Part shown: in pieces, positions 1 through 7,225 of the stretch
Layout: each line of letters begins with the position of its first letter
Numbering within the stretch: position 1 is the first letter of the stretch
From: WSXY01 sp038325105
GTDB lineage: Bacteria > Actinomycetota > Coriobacteriia > Anaerosomatales > Anaerosomataceae
DNA: 37,207 bases
Reading direction: 5' to 3'
NCBI GenBank assembly: GCA_038325105.1
Contig: JBBQIR010000015.1
Span: 1-37,207 of the forward strand
Notes under the pieces: generated by a model
What the model was told of the DNA's origin: nothing
The model's database searches: none
Seen by the model: the letters and a program-made list of their open reading frames with translations, nothing else
Position numbers and translations under genes: made by a program

Positions 1-609
1 CCACGCCTCCGGATAACCGTCACTCTCTTCGTGCGTGTGCGCGCCGTGGACGTGCGTGATCATGGGAACCGGACCGGTGTAGGGCGTCGGATCCTTGCTC
101 TCCATGTCCCGACCCATGTCACCGCCGCCGGGGTTCGCCCAGTGGACCGTCTGGTCGACAGCCAGGAGGTGCGGAAGGAAGTCGCCGTTCTTGTCGGTGA
201 GCTGATTGATCCACTTCACACGAACCGGCACATCGACCTTGGCCTCGATGGTGTACGACGGCGCATTGAACGTGTCGTCCTGACCAAGGGCGCCATAGCC
301 CCAAACGGTTGTCTTGGGGAGCCCCTCGGGAAGGATCTGCTGCTCGAACTGCCGCATCGCAATCTCGTAGTAGTCAGCGGTCGTTCCATTCGCAGTCTTC
401 ACGGTGCCAGCGTTCGGCATAGCTGGCGGGACGAGGAGGGGCGACTTGAACTTCGGAATCTGCTTCGCCTCCGGGACGTCGCCCACCGGAGGCTTGGTCA
501 CGACCTTGACCGGTGCCTTCTTGGCGCAACCGCTCGCAAGCACCACTGCACTGCCCGCACTTCCGAGCAGAAACGAGCGCCGAGTGATTGGGAGGGGCTT
601 CTTTCGCAT
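1..609 (-). CDS. Multicopper oxidase (CotA/bilirubin-oxidase-like), 3' part outside window
   Basis: Partial minus-strand gene; 203 N-terminal residues are present and the frame is open to base 1. ATG at 609 has an AAGGAG site seven bases upstream. The N-terminus shows a twin-arginine pattern (TRRSFLLG) running into a lipobox-like L-A-S-G-C, so export through Tat and possible lipidation are likely. The first cupredoxin domain is recognisable. It begins with a CotA-style 'YYEI.MRQFEQQILP' region, and near residues 187-195 it has the copper-binding H-V-H-G-A-H-T-H cluster followed by S-D-G-Y-P-E-A-W. Such enzymes oxidise phenols, bilirubin or metal ions with reduction of O2, outside the membrane. 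The remaining copper ligands lie beyond the window, so activity cannot be judged. It is divergent in function from purB upstream and probably has its own promoter. Confidence 0.85.
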   Translation of the reverse strand, partial: MRKKPLPITRRSFLLGSAGSAVVLASGCAKKAPVKVVTKPPVGDVPEAKQIPKFKSPLLVPPAMPNAGTVKTANGTTADYYEIAMRQFEQQILPEGLPKTTVWGYGALGQDDTFNAPSYTIEAKVDVPVRVKWINQLTDKNGDFLPHLLAVDQTVHWANPGGGDMGRDMESKDPTPYTGPVPMITHVHGAHTHEESDGYPEAW

Positions 610-649
610 GAGTCTGCTCCTTGGGGCGAGGGGCTGGTTCGTTGGGTAA

Positions 650-678
650 TGTATACCCCGCTGCGTAGCAGGTTTACA
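650..678 (-). promoter_or_regulatory. Possible promoter for the multicopper oxidase
   Basis: Reading the minus strand, TGTAAA (673-678) and TATACA (650-655) are separated by 17 bases, about 40 bases before the ATG at 609. The -35 match is weak. Position between the purB stop and the oxidase start is the main support. Confidence 0.35.
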
Positions 679-698
679 CACCACATCGCCTCTCGGGT

Positions 699-2015
699 TC
701 AGAACTCGAGCGCCTCCACACGATCGAACACGACGCCGACGCGCGCCAGGAACGCCCACGGGTCGAAGATGGCGTCGAGTTGCCCCGCCGTCAGTGTGCA
801 CTCGGGGTCCGCCTCAAGGTTCTCGCGGTACGTCGCGCCGCTTCTCGCCTGCTGGATGTCATCCCACACGCGCATCGAGTTGCGCTGCACGATCACGTAC
901 GCGTCCTCACGCGAGATGCCGGTGTCCACGAGCTCGAGCAGCACCCGACTCGAGTAGATGAGCCCGCGCGTCGCGTCCAGGTTCGCCCGCATCCGCTCGG
1001 GATACACCACGAGACCGTCGAGGATCCACTCGAGTTTCGAGAGCAGGTAGTCGGTGGCGATGAAGCTGTCGGCAAGCACGACGCGCTCGGCCGACGAGTG
1101 CGAGATGTCGCGCTCGTGCCAGAGCGCCACGTTGTCGAAGCCGACCTGCGCATTCGCCTTCACGACACGCGCGAGGCCGACGACGCGCTCGGCGGTAATC
1201 GGGTTGCGTTTGTGGGGCATCGCGCTTGAGCCCTTCTGGCCTTTGGCGAAGGGCTCCTCGGCCTCAAGCGTGTCGGTCTTCTGGAGCGCACGAATCTCGG
1301 TGGCGATCGACTCGGCGGTGGCGGCAACGGTCGCGAGCACCGCGAGCACGTGCGCATGGCGGTCGCGCGCGATGACCTGCGTGGAGAGCGGGTCGGGCGT
1401 GAGGCCGAGCTTCTCGCAGACGTACTGCTCCACGAACGGGTCGATGTTGCTGTACGACCCCACGGCGCCGGAGATCGCACCCCACGCGCACGAGAACTTC
1501 CGGGTCGCGAGCAGGCGGCCTTCGGCGCGCTTGAGGGCCCACGCCCAGCTGCCCCACTTCATGCCGAAGGTCATCGGCTCGGCGTGGATGCCGTGCGTGC
1601 GGCCCACGCAGAGCGTGTCTTTGAACTCGAGCGCGCGCCGCTGGCAGATGCGCCCGAGGCGCCGCACGTCTTCGATGATGATGTCTTGCGCCTGCGTCAT
1701 CTGGTAGCAGAGCGCGGTGTCGCCCAGGTCGCTCGACGTCATGCCGTAGTGAACGAACTTACTTGGCTCGCCGATGTGCTCGGCCATGCTCGTGAGGAAC
1801 GCGATGACGTCGTGGTTTGTCTCGCGCTCGATCTCCTCGATGCGCGCCAGATCGAACGCGGCCTTCGCACGAATCTCGGTGGCGGCTTCGGCGGGAATCA
1901 CGCCGAGGGCAGCCTGCGCCTCGCACGCGAGAACCTCGATCTCCTTCCAGATCTCGAACTTGTTCTCAAGATCCCAGATGCGGCCCATCTCGGCCCGTGT
2001 GTAGCGCTCGATCAT
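699..2015 (-). CDS. purB: Adenylosuccinate lyase
   Basis: 438 residues, the usual length for the short bacterial PurB type. It catalyses two steps of purine synthesis: SAICAR to AICAR plus fumarate, and adenylosuccinate to AMP plus fumarate, in the cytosol. The fumarase/aspartase superfamily signature G-S-S-A-M-P-H-K-R-N-P is intact and holds the catalytic serine on its mobile loop. Also visible are the conserved T-S-S-D-L-G-D-T and G-R-T-H-G-I-H-A-E-P blocks around the substrate site. The ATG at 2015 opens a canonical N-terminus (MIERYTR.EMG.IW). Upstream purine-rich sequence AGGGGG lies about 12 bases away, a rather distant ribosome site. No other pur gene is adjacent in this window. Confidence 0.97.
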   Translation of the reverse strand: MIERYTRAEMGRIWDLENKFEIWKEIEVLACEAQAALGVIPAEAATEIRAKAAFDLARIEEIERETNHDVIAFLTSMAEHIGEPSKFVHYGMTSSDLGDTALCYQMTQAQDIIIEDVRRLGRICQRRALEFKDTLCVGRTHGIHAEPMTFGMKWGSWAWALKRAEGRLLATRKFSCAWGAISGAVGSYSNIDPFVEQYVCEKLGLTPDPLSTQVIARDRHAHVLAVLATVAATAESIATEIRALQKTDTLEAEEPFAKGQKGSSAMPHKRNPITAERVVGLARVVKANAQVGFDNVALWHERDISHSSAERVVLADSFIATDYLLSKLEWILDGLVVYPERMRANLDATRGLIYSSRVLLELVDTGISREDAYVIVQRNSMRVWDDIQQARSGATYRENLEADPECTLTAGQLDAIFDPWAFLARVGVVFDRVEALEF

Positions 2016-2133
2016 GAAGGGTGCCCCCTGAGGTTGCGGTCATCGTTACCGCCATTATCGCCGAGGAGCGCCGACTGCGCGAGAAGCGCGTCATCAGAAT
2101 CCGCTTGTTCCCGAGGGCGGACGGCTCGCTAGA

Positions 2134-2289
2134 GTGCGATGGACTCGCCATATTGGCAGGTTTGTTTTCGATACATGGGAGCAACTCGCACCATCGAGTC
2201 CATCCTGGGCGCGCGGCTGGACCGAGCCCCCGCGCGGCCCGGTCCTCACCGATGACTCCTCGGACATCCTGCGTCTGCTGCGCTGGTAG
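2134..2289 (+). CDS. Possible 51-residue small protein (weak)
   Basis: A GTG-initiated frame whose second half has strongly biased, high-GC third positions. It ends in an acidic/leucine stretch (VLTDDSSDILRLLRW) and a TAG at 2287-2289. No ribosome site is evident before the GTG, and the frame stays open further upstream without an ATG, so the start is uncertain. It ends four bases before the stop of a convergent minus-strand mini-ORF. No family is recognised. It could be the tail of a decayed gene rather than a functional small protein. Confidence 0.25.
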   Translation: MRWTRHIGRFVFDTWEQLAPSSPSWARGWTEPPRGPVLTDDSSDILRLLRW

Positions 2290-2292
2290 CAC

Positions 2293-2433
2293 TTACGCTG
2301 CCGACGGATTCCGGCCCGCTGCCACGAGCGCCACGCCGCTGAGTGCGAGGCCCGCATGCCACACGACCGAGGCGAGAATGCCCGAGAGTGCCGCGATGCC
2401 TCCCGCAGCAACCTGCGACACGATCCACACCAT
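2293..2433 (-). CDS. Possible 46-residue hydrophobic membrane miniprotein
   Basis: ATG at 2433, TAA at 2293-2295. The peptide is almost entirely hydrophobic: one membrane-spanning segment (about residues 2-22, rich in V, A, G, I), a short W-H-A turn and a second segment (about 26-40), ending R-N-P-S-A-A. The same frame continues upstream for about 25 more codons to a TAG without another start codon. Codon bias matches real genes here. No Shine-Dalgarno is obvious. The frame could be a two-helix membrane protein or the remnant of a larger one; family unknown. Confidence 0.35.
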   Translation of the reverse strand: MVWIVSQVAAGGIAALSGILASVVWHAGLALSGVALVAAGRNPSAA

Positions 2434-2501
2434 GCAGATGAGCGCCCGAAGGCGGCCTTCGAACGGCCACTGTGCCGGATCTGGCTGACCGGGAGGAAGG
2501 C

Positions 2502-2530
2502 TTGCCGCCCGCTGGCGTGCCCCCTACAAT
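2502..2530 (+). promoter_or_regulatory. Promoter for the TetR gene
   Basis: TTGCCG (2502-2507), 17-base spacer, TACAAT (2525-2530). Transcription would begin near 2537, about 20 bases before the ATG at 2556 and just upstream of the GGAG ribosome site. Confidence 0.55.
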
Positions 2531-2555
2531 GACGACAACCGAATGGAGATTCTGT

Positions 2556-3140
2556 ATGCCCGAGCTACCCGCACCGCCCAAGTCCGTCCGTGATCGGATC
2601 CTCGCCTCGGCGATTCGCCTGTTCGTCGACCAGGGTTACCACGTGACCACTATTCCGAACATCGTTGCGGACTCCCAAACGAGCATCGGGGCGGTCTACC
2701 ACCACTTCAGCGGCAAGGAAGAGCTCGCCCGTCAGCTGCATCAGCAGGTTGTGGCTGAGTTCATGCGTCGTGCCGAGGAGAGCGTGCTCGTCAAGACGAC
2801 AGCCCACGAGCGCATCCGCGCGTACGTTGACTTGCTCTTTGCCCTGACCGAAGAGGACCGCTATTTCGTCTCGTACCTGCTGCATGCCCGCCCGCGCGCG
2901 GTCGTGGAGGACAACCTCACCGTCTGCTCGCGCGAAGGCCTCGAGGTCACCAACCACATCATCGACGACGGAAAAGCGAGCGGCGAGATCCGCGACGAAG
3001 ACGACAGGGTTCTTTGCGGCATCATCTCGGGAGCAATCATGCGTCTTGTGGACATGCGGGTGGATGGGCTGGTCCTCGAACCGCTGCAGACGCTTGCCGA
3101 CTCGACGTCTGATTCCATCTGGCGCGCTGTCCGCGCCTGA
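2556..3140 (+). CDS. TetR/AcrR-family transcriptional regulator
   Basis: 194 residues from ATG 2556, which has GGAG seven bases upstream; longer in-frame starts lack support and would overlap the promoter. The N-terminal TetR DNA-binding domain is clear at about residues 8-60: R-D-R-I-L-A-S-A-I-R-L-F followed by the helix-turn-helix block ending G-A-V-Y-H-H-F-S-G-K-E-E-L. The C-terminal ligand domain resembles regulators of lipid or aromatic metabolism but no ligand can be assigned. It sits 118 bases before, and on the same strand as, the FAD/CCG oxidoreductase gene. The intergenic gap carries a long inverted repeat that is the obvious candidate operator, so it probably controls that gene. 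Confidence 0.93.
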   Translation: MPELPAPPKSVRDRILASAIRLFVDQGYHVTTIPNIVADSQTSIGAVYHHFSGKEELARQLHQQVVAEFMRRAEESVLVKTTAHERIRAYVDLLFALTEEDRYFVSYLLHARPRAVVEDNLTVCSREGLEVTNHIIDDGKASGEIRDEDDRVLCGIISGAIMRLVDMRVDGLVLEPLQTLADSTSDSIWRAVRA

Positions 3141-3170
3141 CCCTTTGTGTACGTGTTTCCTTAACAGGGC

Positions 3171-3228
3171 TTGCGTTTCAACGACCAGAACGACTATTCT
3201 TTCTGTACAGACCGAATACTCGTTCTGG
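3171..3228 (+). promoter_or_regulatory. Promoter with 44-bp inverted-repeat operator
   Basis: Left arm CCAGAACGACTATTC (3185-3199) and right arm GAATACTCGTTCTGG (3214-3228) match as an inverted repeat at 14 of 15 positions. A CTGTACAG palindrome (3203-3210) lies in the centre. Each arm also contains a GAA-N6-TTC element. A promoter, TTGCGT (3171-3176), 18 bases, TATTCT (3195-3200), overlaps the left arm, so a bound repressor would cover the -10 and the start site. The upstream TetR-family protein is the likely binder (inference). Confidence 0.6.
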
Positions 3229-3258
3229 TAGGCGCACTCACTCGAGGAGGAAACGCAC

Positions 3259-5928
3259 ATGCTCGACTCGATCAAGGAAATGCTGGGTGACCGGGCGAGC
3301 GATGACGCGCTTCGTCGGTTCGTCTACGGACACGATATGGGCGCACTGCCCGACACCATCGGTGCGTTCATCAAGAACGTCCCCGACCTCGTAGTGCAGC
3401 CTGTCAACGAGGACGAAGTGGTGGCGATCGTGAACGCCGCGCGCGCGGAGAGCGTGCCGATCGTTCCCCGGGGCGGTGCCACTGCTGGTTTTGGCGGCGC
3501 AGTTCCCGCAAACGCCGGCGTTGTCGTCGACTTCATCCGCATGAATCACGTGCTCGACATTTCCGCGACTGAATGCACGGTCACCGTCGAGCCGGGGATC
3601 GTCTGGACCGACCTTCAGAAGGCACTCCTCGCCGAGAACCTCGACGTGCCGCTTTACCCCACAAGCGCGCTTTCCGCCACCGTCGGCGGCTGGGTCGCGC
3701 AGGGTGGTGCCGGAATTGGCAGCCGCGGCACCGGCGACTTGCTCGCGAACATCGTCTCGGTCCGCGCGGTTCTCGGCGACGGCACGATCCGCGACTTCGA
3801 GGGCACCGATCTCAAGCTCGTCTACGGCATGGAGGGCATCACCGGCGTCATCACCTCGGTGACGCTCGCGGTCGTCCCAGCGCGCCCGCTCTCCTCGGCG
3901 TTGTTCGCTCTGCCGTCTGCGGAGGCTGCCCAGAAGTTCGTCGCCGACACTTCGACGCTTGACGTGTGGCACATCAATATCCAGCCACCGCATTTCGTCG
4001 CGCTCAAGAACCGGGCGACCGGCGAGAGTCTGCCCGAGGAGTGGCTCGCATTCGTCACGCACGTTGAATCTACCCCCACCGCCGCAGCACTCGTGAAGTC
4101 TGCGGCTGCGCTTGGCGGCCGCGATCTTGGTTCGGTCGCCGCCACACACGAGTGGGGCGAGCGCTTCTACCCGATGCGCGGCAAGAAGTTCGGGCCCTCG
4201 ATCATCGCCACCGACGTCATGATCCCGGCCACCAGATTCTCCGAATTCTCGAAGCAGCTGGCGAACAAGTTCGGCAGCGAATTCATCTTCGAGGGGACAC
4301 TCGTCGGCACCGACCAGGTCGCCATCATCGGCTTCATGCTCGCCGACGAGCGCCACATGAGCTTCATGATGCTCTTCGCCAACTCGCTCGTGGTCAATGA
4401 GATCGCCAAGAGGCTCGGCGGGCGCGTCTTCGCCAGCGGCATGTACCTGACGCCCGAGTCCGAGGCGATCTTCGGCAAGGCACTGCTGGAGCGTGTCGTG
4501 GCATTCAAGGCGAAGACCGACCCAACCGGTATCCTGAACCCCGGCAAGGTGCTCTCACCCAAGTACGACCCGAACTCGCCCGTGAAGCTCATCGCACGCG
4601 CGGTTTCCTCGGCTAAGGGCGTAGCTGGCATCGGCGGCGCGCTCGGACGGATGCTCAAGGGCGACAAGCCCAAGAAGATCTCCGACCTGCCGAACCACAT
4701 GGAGGATGGTGCTTTCGCATGTGTGAGCTGCGGATTCTGCCGGGGCGTCTGTACGGTGTTCGCGCCCGAGCCCTGGGAGGACAACTCGCCGCGCGGCAAG
4801 TGGTACATGCTCAAGGAGTACGCCAAGGGCAACCTGACGTTCGATCAGGCCATGGCCACCAAGATCAACCTCTGCACCACCTGCAAGCGATGTGACACCG
4901 TGTGCGAAGTCTCACTCCACATGGCGCACGAGTTCATGGGAGTGAAACCATACCTGCTCGATGCCAAGGAGTTCGAGAACACGGGTCTCGCCGATGTGCG
5001 CACCAACGTGCTCACGACCGGCAACTTCTGGGGCGCGCCTGTCGAAGGCACTGAGTGGCGCCTTGATGACATGCGGTTCTCGGAGGACGGCGGCGTGGGT
5101 TACTGGCCGGGCTGCTGGTCGAGCGTCGTGACCAAGAACGCACCGCAAAACGCCGTGCACCTCATGAACGCCGCCGGCGTAGAACCGGTGTTCCTCGGCG
5201 ATGAGCAGACCTGTTGCGGCCTGTACCACGCGCTCGGCGGCTACGAAAAGGACTTCGTCCAGCGTGTGAAGGAAAACGTCGAGCTCATGAACAGACGTGG
5301 CGTGAAGACGCTCGTGACGTCGTGCCCGGGATGCTTCGCCACCTTCACCGAGAACTACCAGTCGGTGTGCGCCGAGCTCGGCATCCCGTGCGACATCGAG
5401 TTCAAGCACATCGTGGTGTACCTGAGCGAGCTCGTCGAACAAGGCAAGTTGGCCTTCCCGGAAGGTGAGCCGACGACGGTCACCTACCACGACTCGTGCC
5501 ACCTCGGACGCTGGTTCGGCAAGTACGAGGAACCACGCCGCGTGCTGGACGCCATGCCAGCCGTAGAGCTGCGCGAGATGGAGCACAATCGCGAAGACGC
5601 GCAGTGCTGCGGTCTGGTCGGCGCGTTCTACCACCTACCCACGGTTGCGCACTCGGCTATCACGCGCGTGACTGAGGCCGAGGCGACCGGTGCGGAGTAC
5701 CTCATCACCAACTGCGCAGGTTGCGCGTCGCAGTTCAACGCGACTGCGAACGCGATGGGAACGACGGTCAAGCAGAAGGACCTGACCGACCTTGCCGCTG
5801 AGGCACTCGGCTTTGAGGTCTACGACCCGACCGAAGCGATCGCTGGCGCGATGCAGGGTGCCGTCGCGATGCTCGGATCATCAGTCACCGCGCCGCGCAC
5901 GTGCGACATGTGCGGCGGCTGCAAGTAA
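3259..5928 (+). CDS. FAD-linked oxidase / Fe-S / CCG-domain oxidoreductase (GlcD-GlcF-type fusion)
   Basis: 889 residues. Residues about 45-190 form an FAD-binding PCMH domain (R-G-G-A-T-A-G-F-G-G, G-G-W-V-A-Q-G-G-A-G-I-G-S), then the FAD-oxidase C-terminal domain to about 440. A two-cluster ferredoxin module follows (C488, C491, C494, C498 and C539, C542, C545, C549). Next come two CCG heterodisulfide-reductase-like domains with vicinal cysteines at 652-653 and 783-784, and a terminal C-x2-C-x2-C-K. GlcD/GlcF functions are normally on separate proteins. Fused forms oxidise 2-hydroxyacids such as D-lactate or glycolate and pass electrons on through Fe-S centres. The exact substrate is not evident. 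ATG 3259 has GAGGAGG upstream. It is probably controlled by the adjacent TetR protein. Confidence 0.9.
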   Translation: MLDSIKEMLGDRASDDALRRFVYGHDMGALPDTIGAFIKNVPDLVVQPVNEDEVVAIVNAARAESVPIVPRGGATAGFGGAVPANAGVVVDFIRMNHVLDISATECTVTVEPGIVWTDLQKALLAENLDVPLYPTSALSATVGGWVAQGGAGIGSRGTGDLLANIVSVRAVLGDGTIRDFEGTDLKLVYGMEGITGVITSVTLAVVPARPLSSALFALPSAEAAQKFVADTSTLDVWHINIQPPHFVALKNRATGESLPEEWLAFVTHVESTPTAAALVKSAAALGGRDLGSVAATHEWGERFYPMRGKKFGPSIIATDVMIPATRFSEFSKQLANKFGSEFIFEGTLVGTDQVAIIGFMLADERHMSFMMLFANSLVVNEIAKRLGGRVFASGMYLTPESEAIFGKALLERVVAFKAKTDPTGILNPGKVLSPKYDPNSPVKLIARAVSSAKGVAGIGGALGRMLKGDKPKKISDLPNHMEDGAFACVSCGFCRGVCTVFAPEPWEDNSPRGKWYMLKEYAKGNLTFDQAMATKINLCTTCKRCDTVCEVSLHMAHEFMGVKPYLLDAKEFENTGLADVRTNVLTTGNFWGAPVEGTEWRLDDMRFSEDGGVGYWPGCWSSVVTKNAPQNAVHLMNAAGVEPVFLGDEQTCCGLYHALGGYEKDFVQRVKENVELMNRRGVKTLVTSCPGCFATFTENYQSVCAELGIPCDIEFKHIVVYLSELVEQGKLAFPEGEPTTVTYHDSCHLGRWFGKYEEPRRVLDAMPAVELREMEHNREDAQCCGLVGAFYHLPTVAHSAITRVTEAEATGAEYLITNCAGCASQFNATANAMGTTVKQKDLTDLAAEALGFEVYDPTEAIAGAMQGAVAMLGSSVTAPRTCDMCGGCK

Positions 5929-5947
5929 GACGGAGCAACATGACAAA

Positions 5948-5981
5948 GCGGCCGGTCCGTGCAAGCACGCGGGCCGGCCGC
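5948..5981. terminator. Bidirectional hairpin between convergent genes
   Basis: GCGGCCGG (5948-5955) pairs with CCGGCCGC (5974-5981), with additional pairing inside. On the minus strand the stem is followed by TTTGTC, giving a weak T-run for the 5996-6505 gene; on the plus strand the T-run is poorer. Confidence 0.6.
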
Positions 5982-5995
5982 TGCGCATTTCGCCG

Positions 5996-6505
5996 CTACC
6001 TCAGGCGGATGTCGAGCAGGCATCGCTCCGAGTCCGGCTGGCCGAGACGCTCGAGGATCTCGATGTCGAGTCCGGCACCCTCGAAGGTGCCCTCGTCGAC
6101 CGCTGCTGCGATGCCACAGAGCACGTCGATCTCGTACTCCGGCACGCCGTGCTCGCGCCACGTCTCCACGAGCGGGCACGCCGTCATCCGCAGCACGATG
6201 CGGCTCGTTCCAAGTTCCTCGACGCCGGGCTCGAACAGTTCACCGCCACATGGTGAGCCGTCGCAGAAGAGCGCGCCGATCTCCTCCATGTCGCCTTCCT
6301 CGGCAGCCTCGCGGTACTTCTCGCCGATCTCGACCCCGCGGTCGTAGATGGCGCTCCGCATGAGTTCGATCGCCTGCTCGGGACCGAGCTCACCGGCGAG
6401 CGTCTGGTAGATGTGCAGGTACACGAGCGCGCGGTTCGCGAACGACGCGCGCGTTTCGGCCTGAGAGATATCGAGCGGGCTGGGGTTGCCATTGACTGCG
6501 CTCAT
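5996..6505 (-). CDS. L-2-amino-thiazoline-4-carboxylic acid hydrolase-family protein
   Basis: 169 residues from the ATG at 6505, preferred because GAGG lies five bases upstream; an earlier in-frame ATG at 6562 has no such site. The C-terminal C-P-L-V-E-T-W-R-E-H-G-V-P-E-Y-E followed by a cysteine (DVLCGI) is typical of the ATC-hydrolase family. A further cysteine pair, F-C-D-G-S-P-C, sits mid-protein. The name comes from a hydrolase in cysteine synthesis from thiazoline, but many anaerobes carry members of unknown substrate and the assignment here is only to family. It converges with the FAD/CCG oxidoreductase gene. Confidence 0.7.
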   Translation of the reverse strand: MSAVNGNPSPLDISQAETRASFANRALVYLHIYQTLAGELGPEQAIELMRSAIYDRGVEIGEKYREAAEEGDMEEIGALFCDGSPCGGELFEPGVEELGTSRIVLRMTACPLVETWREHGVPEYEIDVLCGIAAAVDEGTFEGAGLDIEILERLGQPDSERCLLDIRLR

Positions 6506-6619
6506 GGGTTCCTCACATTCATTTCGGGTGGCCGTCTTCGGGAATGGCCGCGCCTCCATCATCGCATACGGCCTGCGGCCCGGTCCGCGCGATGCTCAGC
6601 CATGCTAACTCCCCACGTG

Positions 6620-6649
6620 TTGTTATTCACTACGTCTGCGTTGTACACT
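6620..6649 (+). promoter_or_regulatory. Promoter giving a leaderless transcript
   Basis: TTGTTA (6620-6625), 18 bases, TACACT (6644-6649). Only six bases separate the -10 from the ATG at 6656, so the start site would coincide with the start codon. No Shine-Dalgarno sequence precedes this ATG. Confidence 0.55.
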
Positions 6650-6655
6650 CCCCCT

Positions 6656-7225
6656 ATGACATCACTTCTTGATACCGGATCGAACCTCGTCGTGGCGCGC
6701 CGCGCGGCCGGCGTGTCGCAGCGCGAACTCGGCGCGCGTCTCGGTGTTCGCCAGCAGCAGGTGGCGCGTTGGGAGGCGACCGGCTACCGCAACGCAAGCC
6801 TCACGCACGTTGCCGCAGCCGCAGACGCACTCGGCCTTACGACGTGCGCCGACATCGTCACGCAACCAATGGCAGCCGAGACGCCCGCGACGTACGCCAC
6901 CGGGACAAGCACCACGGTCTCACCCGTGCGCGACCTCGGCGAGGTTGCGGCGCGTATCCGCATGCACAGCGACGTGCTCCGCGACCGCTTCACGATTACC
7001 CGCGTGGGCGTGTTCGGCTCGTTCGCGAACGGTGAGCAGACGGCGGAAAGCGATGTCGACCTGCTCGTTGACATGGAGGATCCCGGCGGTTTCCGCTTCA
7101 TTGAAGCCGCAGACTTCGCCGAGGAGATTCTCGGCCGACGGGTAGATGTCGTCCGCCCCCACCTCTTGAAGGACCGCCTTCGCAATCGATCGCTGAAAGA
7201 GGCAGTGTATGTCTGGTCGGCGTGA
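6656..7225 (+). CDS. XRE-family HTH / MNT-type nucleotidyltransferase fusion
   Basis: 189 residues. An N-terminal XRE/Cro helix-turn-helix occupies about residues 10-50 (A-R-R-A-A-G-V-S-Q-R-E-L-G-A-R-L then Q-Q-Q-V-A-R-W-E). The C-terminal half is a minimal nucleotidyltransferase with G121-S122-F and the catalytic pair D133-x-D135 in S-D-V-D-L-L-V-D. MNT domains of this size are the antitoxin half of HEPN/MNT modules. No HEPN partner is present; the next gene is azlC, whose ATG lies 17 bases inside this gene. The role may be an orphan nucleotidyltransferase or an autoregulated protein. The gene appears leaderless (promoter entry at 6620). Confidence 0.82.
   Translation: MTSLLDTGSNLVVARRAAGVSQRELGARLGVRQQQVARWEATGYRNASLTHVAAAADALGLTTCADIVTQPMAAETPATYATGTSTTVSPVRDLGEVAARIRMHSDVLRDRFTITRVGVFGSFANGEQTAESDVDLLVDMEDPGGFRFIEAADFAEEILGRRVDVVRPHLLKDRLRNRSLKEAVYVWSA

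Noticed and set aside
1054..2132. Plus-strand frames opposite purB
   Set aside because: Antisense shadows of a conserved gene, with no recognisable domains.
5820..6179. Minus-strand frames across the end of the FAD/CCG gene
   Set aside because: Arg/Ala-rich antisense frames in high-GC DNA with no domain; the real minus-strand gene ends at 5996.
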